Part shown: piece by piece, positions 33,145-41,916 of the stretch
Layout: each line of letters starts with the position of its first letter
How positions within the stretch are numbered: the stretch's first letter is position 1
NCBI RefSeq assembly: GCF_014653785.1
Contig: NZ_BNAS01000012.1
Coordinates: 1-59,659, forward strand
From: Promicromonospora soli
GTDB taxonomy: Bacteria > Actinomycetota > Actinomycetes > Actinomycetales > Cellulomonadaceae
DNA: 59,659 nt
Reading direction: 5' to 3'
Notes under the pieces: generated by a model
Databases searched by the model: none
Seen by the model: the letters and a program-made list of their open reading frames with translations, nothing else
Told to the model about the DNA's origin: nothing
Translations under genes and position numbers: made by a program

Positions 33145-34119
33145 ATGTCTGTACTCAGCAACGTGCACGTGGCCTCAACAGTGGCGCTCGGCATGCAGCG
33201 GCTGTCCGCGGTCGGCGTCAAGCTGGCCGCGCGCGGCAAGCCGACGCCGTTCCCCGAGTGCCGCGCGGAGATTTCCGAGGTCGTCGTCCCCACCTCGGTC
33301 GGGCCCGCCCGGGCCGTCGTCTACCGGCCCGTCGACCAGTCCGCCGGCGAGTCCGCCGGGGGAGCCCCGAGCCTGCCCGTGCACGTCAACTTCCACGGCG
33401 GCGGGTACGTCATGCGCGACGTCCAGCTCGACGACCCCCTGTGCCGGTACCTCGCCGCCGAGGCGGGGGTGGTCGTCGTCAACGTCGACTACGTCGTCGC
33501 GCCGCAGCACCGGTTCCCCGCTGCGCCGCACCAGGCCTACGAGGTCGTGCGGTGGGTCACCGAGCACGGCGACGCCAACGGCTGGGACGGGACCCGGCTC
33601 ACGGTGGGCGGCCAGAGCGCCGGCGGCGCGCTCGCGGCGGCCGTCGCCCGCCAGGCCCTGGAGCAGGGCGATCCGCGCATCGCGCTCCAGGTGCTCCACT
33701 ACCCGCCGCTCGACCTGGTCACCCATGCCCGGGACAAGGTGGCGGCGGGCACCAACCCGCTGATCAAGCCGTGGATGGGCGACGTGTTCGACAACGCCTA
33801 CATCCCGGACCCCGCGATGCGCGCGGACCGGCTCGCCTCCCCGGCCAACGCCGCAGACGACGCCGACCTGACCGGCATCGCGCCCGCGGTGGTCCTGACC
33901 TGCGAGCTGGACACGCTCCGCGGCGACGGCGAGGCATACGCGCGGCGGCTCCAGGCCGTGGGCGCCCTGGTCGCCCACGTCGACCTCCCGGGGGTGGACC
34001 ACGCCTACGACATGAACGACCTCGACACCGCCCGGCGCACGTACGCCTTCATCGCCGAGCGGCTCCGGGAGGTGGCGCAGCAGTCGGCCCCCACGGCCCA
34101 GGACCCGGGCCTCGCCTGA
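33145..34119 (+). CDS. HSL-family alpha/beta hydrolase (esterase)
   Basis: A 324-residue hydrolase with the hormone-sensitive-lipase oxyanion motif NFHGGGYV, nucleophile elbow GGQSAGGALAA (Ser), and the expected downstream Asp (CELDTLRGDGE) and His (GVDHAYD). It probably cleaves an ester or lactone that enters the pathway. The ATG at 33145 follows AAGGAAGG in the 14-bp gap after the monooxygenase gene, so both are likely co-expressed. Confidence 0.82.
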   Translation: MSVLSNVHVASTVALGMQRLSAVGVKLAARGKPTPFPECRAEISEVVVPTSVGPARAVVYRPVDQSAGESAGGAPSLPVHVNFHGGGYVMRDVQLDDPLCRYLAAEAGVVVVNVDYVVAPQHRFPAAPHQAYEVVRWVTEHGDANGWDGTRLTVGGQSAGGALAAAVARQALEQGDPRIALQVLHYPPLDLVTHARDKVAAGTNPLIKPWMGDVFDNAYIPDPAMRADRLASPANAADDADLTGIAPAVVLTCELDTLRGDGEAYARRLQAVGALVAHVDLPGVDHAYDMNDLDTARRTYAFIAERLREVAQQSAPTAQDPGLA

Positions 34120-34154
34120 ACGTCTCGCGACGATGCTCCCCAGCGGTGCCCCAG

Positions 34155-34180
34155 CGAAGTTTCTCAACGAAGTTTCTCAA
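34155..34180 (+). repeat. Perfect 13-bp tandem duplication before the aldehyde dehydrogenase
   Basis: CGAAGTTTCTCAA is present twice back to back in the 77-bp gap between the esterase and aldehyde dehydrogenase genes. The stretch is AT-richer than its surroundings. It ends 16 bp before the ATG, with GAGAGGACA as the ribosome-binding region. It may be a recent slip duplication or a binding-site pair. Confidence 0.85.
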
Positions 34181-34196
34181 TGATGAGAGGACAGTC

Positions 34197-35693
34197 ATGA
34201 CCATCACCGACAACCCCCCTGCTGTCACCGACAGCATCCAGTTCCCGCCCGGGCAGCTGTTCATCGGCGGCGAGTGGAAGGAGGCGGCCGACGGCGCACG
34301 CCGCGACGTGATCAGCCCGGCCACGGGCCGCGTGATCTCGTCCGTGGCCTGGGCGTCGGACGCCGACGTCGACACGGCCGTCGCCGCCGCCCGCGAGTCG
34401 TTCGACTCCGGCGTCTGGTCGCGCCTCAGCGGCCGTGAGCGGTCGCGCGTGCTGCTGAAGGCCGTCGAGATCCTTCGCGAGCGCCGCGAGGAGCTCGCCC
34501 AGCTCGAGAGCCACGACGCCGGCAAGCCGATCACGTTCGCGCGGATCGTCGACGTCGAGCACGCCATCCTGCAGTTCGAGTACGCGGCGAGCCTCGGCCA
34601 GCACCTGGACGGCTCGGTCCGGGAGATCCCGGCCAACGCCCATGCGTACATCCGCAAGGAGCCGATCGGCGTCGTCGCCGCGATCACGCCCTTCAACTTC
34701 CCGCTGATCCTCTCGTCCACCAAGATCGCTCCCGCGCTCGTCGCCGGGAACTCGGTGGTGCACAAGCCCGCCAGCGACACGCCTCTCAGCGCCCTGTTCA
34801 TGGCCCAGGTGCTCAAGGACGCCGGCGTCCCGGACGGCGTCTTCAACGTCATCACGGGCTCGGGCGCGAGCCTGGGCGACCACCTCGTCGGCCACCCGCA
34901 GGTCGACAAGGTGGCGTTCACCGGTTCGACGGAGGTGGGCGCGCACGCCGCGGCGCTCGCCTCGCGCACCCTCAAGCCGTTCACCGCGGAGCTCGGCGGA
35001 AACGCGGCCAACATCCTGTTCGCCGACGCCGACCTCGACAAGGCGATCGGCACCGTGATCGGCGCCTTCGTCTTCAACGCCGGCCAGTTCTGCATGGCCG
35101 GACCGCGCCTGCTCGTCGAGCGGCCGATCTACGACACCGTGCTGGGCATCCTGAGCCAGGCGGTCCCGGGTGTGCCCTTCGGCGACATCACGGACGACGC
35201 CACCGTCGTCGGGCCGCTCGCCAGCCAGAACCAGCTCGACAAGGTCACGGCCATGGTCGAGTCCGCTCGCCGGGACGGCGCGCAGGTGGTGTGCGGCGGC
35301 GAGCAGGTCGACATGGGCGGCGGGTTCTACTACCGGCCCACGGTCCTGGCCGGCCTGTCGTCGGACGCCGAGTGTGTCCGCGAGGAGGTGTTCGGGCCGG
35401 TCCTGACCGTCCAGCCCTTCGACACCGAGGAGGAGGCCATCGCGATGGCCAACGAGACGGCGTACGGCCTCGCCTCCGGCATCCAGAGCTCGAACATCGC
35501 GCGCATCCACCGTGTGGCCAAGCGGCTCGACGCCGGGATCTGCTGGGTCAACGGCTGGGCCGTGCTCGACCCGTCCGTGCCGTTCGGCGGGGTCAAGGCG
35601 TCGGGGTGGGGCCGCGAGTACGGTCCCGAGGCGCTGGCCTCCTACCAGCGCACCAAGTCCATCGTCATCGACCTCGGAGAGGACCCGGCATGA
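34197..35693 (+). CDS. NAD(P)-dependent aldehyde dehydrogenase
   Basis: A 498-residue ALDH with AITPFNFPL, the Rossmann loop FTGSTEVGAHAA, catalytic Glu in ELGGNAAN and catalytic Cys in NAGQFCMAGPR, and the C-terminal PFGGVKASGWGREYG. It oxidises an aldehyde to the acid, most simply the product of the zinc alcohol dehydrogenase encoded next, as in the benzyl-alcohol to benzoate pair. The ATG at 34197 is the first in frame after the intergenic repeats. Confidence 0.87.
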   Translation: MTITDNPPAVTDSIQFPPGQLFIGGEWKEAADGARRDVISPATGRVISSVAWASDADVDTAVAAARESFDSGVWSRLSGRERSRVLLKAVEILRERREELAQLESHDAGKPITFARIVDVEHAILQFEYAASLGQHLDGSVREIPANAHAYIRKEPIGVVAAITPFNFPLILSSTKIAPALVAGNSVVHKPASDTPLSALFMAQVLKDAGVPDGVFNVITGSGASLGDHLVGHPQVDKVAFTGSTEVGAHAAALASRTLKPFTAELGGNAANILFADADLDKAIGTVIGAFVFNAGQFCMAGPRLLVERPIYDTVLGILSQAVPGVPFGDITDDATVVGPLASQNQLDKVTAMVESARRDGAQVVCGGEQVDMGGGFYYRPTVLAGLSSDAECVREEVFGPVLTVQPFDTEEEAIAMANETAYGLASGIQSSNIARIHRVAKRLDAGICWVNGWAVLDPSVPFGGVKASGWGREYGPEALASYQRTKSIVIDLGEDPA

Positions 35694-36796
35694 GCGCCAA
35701 GACCAGGGCAGCGGTCCTGACCGCCCCCCAGACGCCGTTCACCGTGCAGGACGTCGAGCTCGCCGACCTGCGCGAGCACGAGGTCCTCGTACGGATGGTC
35801 GCCACCGGCGTGTGCCACACCGACCTCGGCGTGTGGGCCGGCGGCATCCCGTTCCCGCTGCCCGGCGTCATCGGCCACGAGGGCGCCGGAGTGGTGGAGC
35901 AGGTGGGCTCGGCGGTCACGACGATCGCCCCGGGCGACCAGGTGGTGCTGAGCTACACGTCGTGCGGTGACTGCCCGGCGTGCCTGGACGGCCATCCGGC
36001 CTACTGCGCCACCTGGCTGCCGCGGAACCTGTTCGCCGGGGCGCGCGAGGACGGTACGCCGACGCTCACGGTCGACGGCGCACCCATCGGCGGGCACTTC
36101 TTCGCCCAGTCCTCGTTCGCCCAGCACGCGGTCGCCGAGGAGCGCAACGTAGTCGTCGTGGGCGCTGACGCCGACCTGACAAGCCTCGCCCCGCTCGGGT
36201 GCGGCGTGATGACGGGCTTCGGATCGGTGTGGAACGCGCTGGACGTGCAGGCACACGCCCGGGTCGCGGTGTTCGGGGCGGGAGCCGTGGGCCTGTCGGG
36301 TGTGGTGGCCGCCGCGCTGCGCGAGCCGGACCTGCTCATCGCCGTCGACGTCGTGCCGGAACGGCTGGAGCTCGCCCTCGAGCTCGGGGCAACGCACGCC
36401 ATCAACGGCAAGGAGGAGGACGTCGTCGCCCGCATCGCGGAGCTCACCGGCGGCGCGGGCCTGACCCACGCCTTCGACACCACGGGAGTGCCCGCCGTCG
36501 GGCGGTCTGCCATCGACGCCCTCGGCGCACGGGGCCACCTCGTCACCTGCGGCGCCCCGCCGCCCGGGACGGAGATCCCCGTGGACTTCCAGGGCATCCT
36601 CCCCGGGAAGTCGGTCAGCGGCGTGACCATGGGCGACGCCGACCCGAAGGTGCTCATCCCGCAGCTCGTCGACCTCGTGGCTGCCGGCCGGCTCCCGCTC
36701 GGGCGGCTCATCAAGCAGTACAAGCTGTCGGAGCTCGACGCGGCCTTCGCCGACATGCACCAGGGCACGACCGTCAAGCCGGTCATCGTCCACTGA
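35690..36796 (+). CDS. Zinc-dependent (aryl) alcohol dehydrogenase
   Basis: A 368-residue MDR-family enzyme. Catalytic zinc ligands are in GVCHTDLG and GHEGAGVVE, the structural-zinc cysteines in CGDCPACLDGHPAYC, and the NAD site is FGAGAVGLSGV. Spacing and motifs match aryl-alcohol dehydrogenases (XylB type), which interconvert benzylic alcohols and aldehydes. The ATG overlaps the ALDH stop. It closes the six-gene operon and is followed by a hairpin. Confidence 0.86.
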   Translation: MSAKTRAAVLTAPQTPFTVQDVELADLREHEVLVRMVATGVCHTDLGVWAGGIPFPLPGVIGHEGAGVVEQVGSAVTTIAPGDQVVLSYTSCGDCPACLDGHPAYCATWLPRNLFAGAREDGTPTLTVDGAPIGGHFFAQSSFAQHAVAEERNVVVVGADADLTSLAPLGCGVMTGFGSVWNALDVQAHARVAVFGAGAVGLSGVVAAALREPDLLIAVDVVPERLELALELGATHAINGKEEDVVARIAELTGGAGLTHAFDTTGVPAVGRSAIDALGARGHLVTCGAPPPGTEIPVDFQGILPGKSVSGVTMGDADPKVLIPQLVDLVAAGRLPLGRLIKQYKLSELDAAFADMHQGTTVKPVIVH

Positions 36797-36803
36797 TCCG
36801 CCC

Positions 36804-36835
36804 GGCGGCGCCGTGCCTCAGTGCGCGGCGCCGCC
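36804..36835. terminator. Bidirectional hairpin between adh and lacI
   Basis: GGCGGCGCCG (36804-36813) pairs with CGGCGCCGCC (36826-36835) around a 12-base loop, directly after the alcohol dehydrogenase stop and overlapping the last codons of the convergent lacI gene. There is no T-run. It probably ends the catabolic operon. Confidence 0.55.
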
Positions 36836-37906
36836 CGGGGCCGGGATCTCGCCCGACCCCCGGACGATGAGGCGCGTGGGCACGACGACCTGGCGTGCCG
36901 GGCTGGTGTCGCCGTCGAGGTGCGCGAAGAGGCGCTCAGCGGCGAGCCGGCCGATGCGGTCGGGGTCCTGCGCGACCGCCGTGATGGCGGGCTTCATCAG
37001 GTCGCCGGTCTCGACGTCGTCGAAGCCGACCAGCGCAACCTTGTGCTCGAGGCCGAGCTGCTGCAGGGCCCGGATCGTGCCGATGGTGATGAGGTTCTGG
37101 CTCGAGAAGATGGCAGTCGGCGGGTCGGGGAGCGTGAGCAGCCGACGGGCGACGGCGGTGGCTGTCGCGTCGTCGTGCAGGCCGAGCACGACCAGCGCCG
37201 GGTCGACGTCGATCCCGGCTGCCGCGAGCTCGGTGACGTAGCCCTCCCGCCTCAGCCGCGCCGTCTCGATCCTGTCGAGGTCGCCGAGGAAGGCGATCCG
37301 CCGGTGCCCGAACGACAGCAGATGGCGCACCGCGTCGCGGGCACCGTCGACGTTCGCCGTCACCACGCAGTCCGTCTCGATGCCGCGCGGCGCGCGGTCG
37401 ACGCACACCAGCGGCGTCCCGCGGTCGACGTGCACGCGCAGGTACGACTGGTCGTCGCGGACCGGCGTGACGATGAACCCGTCGACCCTGCGCCTGGCGA
37501 GCGCGGTCACCGCCCTCAGCTCGGCGGCCGGGTCGTCCTCCAGGCTCGCCGCGAGGACCGCGTACCCGTACTCGATGGCGACCCGCTCGATCGCACGGTG
37601 CACCTGCGCGGCGAACGGGTTGGCGACGCTGGACACGAGCAGGCCGAGGGTGCGGGAGCGGCCGTCGGCGCGGCGCAGGTTGCCGGCGTGGAGGTCCGGC
37701 TCGTAGAGCAGGTCAGCCGCGGCGCGGCGGACGCGCTCGGTCGTTCCGGGGGACACGTTGGGCTCCCCGTTGATGACCCGAGAGACCGTCTTGATGCCGA
37801 CCCCGGCGAGCCGCGCCACGTCGCGCATGGTCGGCCGTCGCTGGCGGACCGACGGCGACGAGTCGTCTGACACCGATGTCACGAAACTGTCACTCCTTGC
37901 ATCCAT
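36818..37906 (-). CDS. LacI-family repressor of the frc-type importer
   Basis: A 362-residue LacI protein: HTH in MRDVARLAGVGIKTVSRVIN, hinge helix RRAAADLLYEPD, and a periplasmic-binding-type sensor domain (TLGLLVSSVANPFAAQ to VGFDDVETGDLMKPAITAV). Two starts are possible. ATG 37906 lies seven bases after TAGGGT, as in leaderless genes; GTG 37882 is preceded by AAGGAG with a 10-base gap. It diverges from the sugar importer and very likely binds GACAACGTTGTC (37947-37958). The lyase-gene palindromes have a similar core, so it might act there too. Confidence 0.87.
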   Translation of the reverse strand: MDARSDSFVTSVSDDSSPSVRQRRPTMRDVARLAGVGIKTVSRVINGEPNVSPGTTERVRRAAADLLYEPDLHAGNLRRADGRSRTLGLLVSSVANPFAAQVHRAIERVAIEYGYAVLAASLEDDPAAELRAVTALARRRVDGFIVTPVRDDQSYLRVHVDRGTPLVCVDRAPRGIETDCVVTANVDGARDAVRHLLSFGHRRIAFLGDLDRIETARLRREGYVTELAAAGIDVDPALVVLGLHDDATATAVARRLLTLPDPPTAIFSSQNLITIGTIRALQQLGLEHKVALVGFDDVETGDLMKPAITAVAQDPDRIGRLAAERLFAHLDGDTSPARQVVVPTRLIVRGSGEIPAPGGAAH

Positions 37907-37910
37907 TGGG

Positions 37911-37958
37911 TTGACCCTACCCCGCAATTCCGGTAGACAGGCTCCTGACAACGTTGTC
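37911..37958 (+). promoter_or_regulatory. frc-type operon promoter with LacI operator
   Basis: TTGACC (37911-37916) and TAGACA (37934-37939) are 17 bp apart. The perfect palindrome GACAACGTTGTC (37947-37958) starts about eight bases after the -10, at the expected transcription start, the usual place for LacI-type repression. The ribosome-binding site GGAGGA (37975-37980) and GTG start (37989) follow. Confidence 0.7.
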
Positions 37959-37988
37959 GGGCGCAAGCCCTCACGGAGGAGTTCGACG

Positions 37989-39086
37989 GTGAACCTTATG
38001 ACCAGCAACCGAGCCGCGCTGCGGCGTGGCGTGGCAGTGACCGGCGCAATCGCACTCGGGGCGCTCAGCCTCACCGCGTGCGGCGGCGGCGGCAGTGGCG
38101 ACAGCGGCGGTGACAACGGTGTCGGCGTCTCGCTGATCGTCAAGACGACCACCAACCCGTTCTTCGTCGCCATGCAGGACGGCGCCGAGGCTGCCGCCTC
38201 GGAGCACGGGGTCAGCCTCACGATGGCCGCCGGCAAGGCCGACGGCGACGAGGAGACGCAGATCCAGGCGATCGAGAACGCCGTCGCCCGCGGCGACGCC
38301 GGCATCCTCATCACGCCGAACGGCCCGTCCGTCGTGGATGCCATCGAGCGGGCGCGCGATGCGGGCCTGTACGTCATCGCCCTCGACACGCCGCCCGACC
38401 CGGCCGACGCGGTGGACATCACGTTCGCCACCGACAACCGGCAGGCCGGCACGCTGATCGGCGAGTGGACCGCCGCGCAGCTCGACGGCGAGCAGGCCAC
38501 CATCGCGATGCTCGACCTCTTCGACGACAAGGTCGTCTCGGTCGACTACGACCGTGACCAGGGCTTCCTGGAGGGCATGGGCATCGACGTCGCCGACCCG
38601 GCGGTCAACGGCGACGAGGCCGCCACCGGCTCCTACAGCGGCGGCGAGTACGAGATCGTCGGCAACGAGGCGAGCCAGGGTTCCGAGGACGCCGGGCGGA
38701 CCGCGATGGAGAACCTGCTCACCAAGAACCCGGACATCAACGTCGTCTACACGATCAACGAGCCCGCCGCGTACGGGGCCTTCCAGGCGCTCGAGGCGGC
38801 CGGCAAGTCCGCCGACGACGTGCTGATCGTCTCGGTCGACGGCGGGTGCGCGGGCGTCGACAACGTGCAGAGCGGCACCATCGACGCGACGAGCCAGCAG
38901 TACCCGGTCAAGATGGCCGAGCTGGGCGTCGAGGCGATCGCCGAGCTGGTGGAGACGGGCACCGCTCCCGAGACCACCGAGGGCCTCGACTTCTTCAACA
39001 CCGGGGTCGCGCTCGTGACGGACTCTGCCGCCGACGGCGTCGAGTCCATCGACTCGGCCGCCGCGTCCGAGATCTGCTGGGGCTGA
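37989..39086 (+). CDS. frcB: Sugar ABC transporter substrate-binding lipoprotein (FrcB-like)
   Basis: A 365-residue lipoprotein: the signal peptide ends in the lipobox LTAC, then a class-B sugar-binding fold (TNPFFVAMQDGAEAAA, ILITPNGPSVVDAIERARD, SVDGGCAGVDNVQ). The segments ITPNGPS, ALDTPPDP and VDGGCAGVDNVQSG resemble FrcB, the fructose-binding protein of rhizobia, so fructose or a related ketose is the best guess. The GTG at 37989 is fixed by GGAGGA eight bases upstream. Confidence 0.84.
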   Translation: MNLMTSNRAALRRGVAVTGAIALGALSLTACGGGGSGDSGGDNGVGVSLIVKTTTNPFFVAMQDGAEAAASEHGVSLTMAAGKADGDEETQIQAIENAVARGDAGILITPNGPSVVDAIERARDAGLYVIALDTPPDPADAVDITFATDNRQAGTLIGEWTAAQLDGEQATIAMLDLFDDKVVSVDYDRDQGFLEGMGIDVADPAVNGDEAATGSYSGGEYEIVGNEASQGSEDAGRTAMENLLTKNPDINVVYTINEPAAYGAFQALEAAGKSADDVLIVSVDGGCAGVDNVQSGTIDATSQQYPVKMAELGVEAIAELVETGTAPETTEGLDFFNTGVALVTDSAADGVESIDSAAASEICWG

Positions 39087-39089
39087 CGG

Positions 39090-40130
39090 ATGAGCACCTC
39101 AACGCTGCCCGCGTCGGCGTCGGCCCACGACCCGGCCGCCGAGTTCCTCGACCGCCGCACCCCGCTCGAACGCGCGCGCGGCGTCCTGCACCGGTACCCC
39201 GCGCTGAGCCCGGCGATCGTCCTGGTCATCTCCGTGGTCGTCTTCGGGTTCCTCAACGACCGGTTCTGGGCGCCGGGGAACCTGTCCCTGATCACGCAGC
39301 AGGTGGCGGTGGTCGGCACTCTCGCCGTCGCCCAGACGCTGGTGATCCTTACCGCTGGCATCGACCTGTCGGTCGGGGCGACGATGGTCCTCGCCTCGAT
39401 GGTCATGGCCCAGGTCACGACGACGGCCGGGGCCTCGCCGGTGGTCGCGCTGCTGCTCGGGCTGGTCGTGGGGCTCGCAGCGGGCGGGCTGAACGGCCTG
39501 CTGGTGACCAGGCTCAAGCTGCCTCCGTTCATCGCCACGCTCGGCACGCTCAACGTCTACCTGGCGATCACGCTGCTGTACTCGCACGGCGCCACCGTCC
39601 GCGGGGGCGACATGCCGGCGGCGATGACGTGGACGGGAACCACCTTCCCGGTGCTCGGCGTGCGGGTCTCCACGGGTGTGGTGCTCATGCTCGCGGCCTA
39701 CGTGCTGGTGGCGTTCGTGCTCTCCCGTACCGCCTGGGGCACGCACGTCTACGCGGTAGGTGACGACCGGGACGCCGCACGGCTGTCCGGCATCAGCGTC
39801 AACCGGGTCCTGCTGAGCGTGTACCTGGCCGCGGGCGCGATCCTCGCGCTCGCCGCCTGGCTCCAGATCGGGCGCGCCAACGCGGCGAGCCCCAACGTCG
39901 GCGTGGACATGAACCTCGACTCGATCACCGCTGTCGTCATCGGCGGCACGAGCCTGTTCGGCGGCCGCGGCACCGTCTGGGGCACCCTGCTCGGCGCGCT
40001 GATCGTCGGCGTGTTCCGCAACGGTCTGTCGCTCGCCGGCCTCGACGTGCTGTACCAGACCCTCGCCGTGGGCGTCCTCGTGATCGTCGCGGTCTCGCTC
40101 GACCAGTGGATCAGGAAGGTGCGCAAGTGA
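39090..40130 (+). CDS. frcC: Sugar ABC transporter permease (FrcC/RbsC-like)
   Basis: A 346-residue membrane protein with 8-10 predicted helices and the family signature ILTAGIDLSVGA near residue 90, plus YAVGDDRDAARLSGI in the cytoplasmic coupling loop. It forms the homodimeric channel of a ribose/fructose-type importer. It starts four bases after the binding-protein gene. Its last bases overlap the ATPase start (GTGA), so the two components are translationally coupled. Confidence 0.87.
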   Translation: MSTSTLPASASAHDPAAEFLDRRTPLERARGVLHRYPALSPAIVLVISVVVFGFLNDRFWAPGNLSLITQQVAVVGTLAVAQTLVILTAGIDLSVGATMVLASMVMAQVTTTAGASPVVALLLGLVVGLAAGGLNGLLVTRLKLPPFIATLGTLNVYLAITLLYSHGATVRGGDMPAAMTWTGTTFPVLGVRVSTGVVLMLAAYVLVAFVLSRTAWGTHVYAVGDDRDAARLSGISVNRVLLSVYLAAGAILALAAWLQIGRANAASPNVGVDMNLDSITAVVIGGTSLFGGRGTVWGTLLGALIVGVFRNGLSLAGLDVLYQTLAVGVLVIVAVSLDQWIRKVRK

Positions 40131-40933
40131 CCACCATCGACGCCACCACAGCGCCCGGCCGCCCCGGCGGCACCGACACGACGCCCGTGCTCCAGGCCCG
40201 CGGGCTCGTCAAGACCTACGGCCGGGTCGTCGGGCTCGACGGCGTGGACCTCGAGCTGCACCGCGGCGAGGTGCTCGCGATCATCGGCGACAACGGCGCC
40301 GGGAAGTCGACGCTCATCAAGTGCCTGACGGGCGCCGAGATCCCCGACCAGGGGGAGATCCTCCTCGACGGCAAGCCCGTGCACTTCAAGCGTCCCCAGG
40401 ACGCGCGCACGGCCGGGATCGAGACCGTCTACCAGACGCTGGCCGTCGCCCCGTCGCTCGACGTCGCGGCGAACCTGTTCCTCGGCCGGGAGGTGCGTCG
40501 CAAGGGCCCGCTCGGCTCCGTGCTGCGCATCACCGACCGGGCCGGGATGCGCGAACGGGCCCGCCAGGAGCTTCGCGAGCTCGGCATCTCGACGCTGCAG
40601 GACGTGACGGTGCCGGTCGAGAACCTGTCCGGCGGCCAGCGCCAGGCGGTGGCCGTGGCGCGGGCCGCGGCGTTCGGCTCCAAGGTGGTGGTCCTCGACG
40701 AGCCGACGGCGGCGCTGGGTGTCCGCGAGTCGGGTCAGGTGCTCGAGCTCGTGCGGACCCTGCGGGACAGGGGCGTGCCGGTCATCATCATCAGCCACAA
40801 CATGCCCCACGTCTTCGACATCGCCGACCGGATCCACGTCCAGCGGCTGGGCAGGCGCGCGGCGACGATCACGCCGAAGTCGCACACCATGACGGAGGCC
40901 GTGGCGATCATGACCGGCGCCGCGGAGGCCTGA
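40127..40933 (+). CDS. frcA: Sugar ABC transporter ATPase (FrcA-like, single domain)
   Basis: A 268-residue nucleotide-binding protein with Walker A GDNGAGKST, signature LSGGQRQAV, Walker B VVVLDEPTAALG and switch His in IIISHNM. Unlike RbsA or MglA it has only one ATPase domain, which matches the FrcA type. It powers uptake through the permease encoded just before. The GTG start at 40127 overlaps the permease stop. Confidence 0.87.
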   Translation: MTTIDATTAPGRPGGTDTTPVLQARGLVKTYGRVVGLDGVDLELHRGEVLAIIGDNGAGKSTLIKCLTGAEIPDQGEILLDGKPVHFKRPQDARTAGIETVYQTLAVAPSLDVAANLFLGREVRRKGPLGSVLRITDRAGMRERARQELRELGISTLQDVTVPVENLSGGQRQAVAVARAAAFGSKVVVLDEPTAALGVRESGQVLELVRTLRDRGVPVIIISHNMPHVFDIADRIHVQRLGRRAATITPKSHTMTEAVAIMTGAAEA

Positions 40934-40934
40934 C

Positions 40935-41891
40935 GTGCAGGCTGGCGACGGGCATGCCGGCGACGCACATGCGGGCGAGGGCCGCCGGGTCCTCGTCGTC
41001 GGCGAGGCGCTCACCGACGTCGTCACGACGGCGGACGGGAGGCACCGGGAGCATCCCGGCGGGAGCCCGGCGAACGTCGCGGTGACGCTGGGCCGGATCG
41101 GCCACCGGCCGATGTTCGCGACGTCGATCGGCAGGGACGACCGCGGCCGCCGGATCCAGGAGTGGCTCGCCGAGTCCGACGTCGAGCTCACGCCCGGCAG
41201 CGCGGGCAGCGGCGCGACGTCGGTGGCGGCCTCCCGGCTGGGCCCGGACGGTGCGGCCGACTACGAGTTCGCGCTCGGCTGGGCGCCCCGCCTGCCCCGG
41301 GCGGGCGCGGCGAGCGTCGTCCACGTGGGGAGCATCTCGACCCTGCTCGAGCCAGGCGCGGGCGACGTGCTGCGGCTCGTCGAGGAGGCCCGGGCGACGG
41401 CTACCGTCACGTACGACCCGAACCTGCGGCCGTCGATCTGCCCGGACCGGGCGGCGGTCCGGCGCCGGGTGGAGCGCCTGGTCCAGCTGGCCGACGTCGT
41501 GAAGGTGTCGGACGAGGACCTGGCCTGGCTGTATCCCGGGGAGGGTTTTGGGGCGGTGCTCGGCCGCTGGTCGGGCGCCGGTCCGGCCGTCGTCGTCGGC
41601 ACGCGAGGTGCCCAGGGTGCCGTGCTCCTCGCGGACGGCGTGGAGCTCGACGTGCCGGGGCGGACCGTGACGGTAGTGGACACCATCGGTGCGGGGGACG
41701 CGTTCATGGGCGGGCTGATCCACGGCCTGCTGGCCGCGGGCCTCGACGGCGCGGACCGGCGCACCCTCCTGAGAACCGTGCCGCCGTCGACGCTGGAGGA
41801 GATCCTGAACTTCGCCGCCGACATCGCGGCGGCGACGGTGGAACGCCCCGGGGCCAACCCCCCGTGGCTCTCGCGGGACGCGGCGGAGTGA
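40935..41891 (+). CDS. PfkB-family carbohydrate kinase (probable fructokinase)
   Basis: A 318-residue ribokinase-fold enzyme with the N-terminal GGSPANVAVTLGRIG motif and the anion-hole/catalytic-base motif DTIGAGDAFMGG. It phosphorylates the imported sugar. With an FrcB-like importer, fructose to fructose phosphate is the simplest reading. The GTG at 40935 follows one base after the ATPase stop; the N-terminal ~17 residues (GDGHAGDAHAGEG) are low complexity and may not all be translated. Confidence 0.83.
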   Translation: MQAGDGHAGDAHAGEGRRVLVVGEALTDVVTTADGRHREHPGGSPANVAVTLGRIGHRPMFATSIGRDDRGRRIQEWLAESDVELTPGSAGSGATSVAASRLGPDGAADYEFALGWAPRLPRAGAASVVHVGSISTLLEPGAGDVLRLVEEARATATVTYDPNLRPSICPDRAAVRRRVERLVQLADVVKVSDEDLAWLYPGEGFGAVLGRWSGAGPAVVVGTRGAQGAVLLADGVELDVPGRTVTVVDTIGAGDAFMGGLIHGLLAAGLDGADRRTLLRTVPPSTLEEILNFAADIAAATVERPGANPPWLSRDAAE

Positions 41892-41916
41892 CGGGGGGTC
41901 GCGCCGGGAGGGCAGG

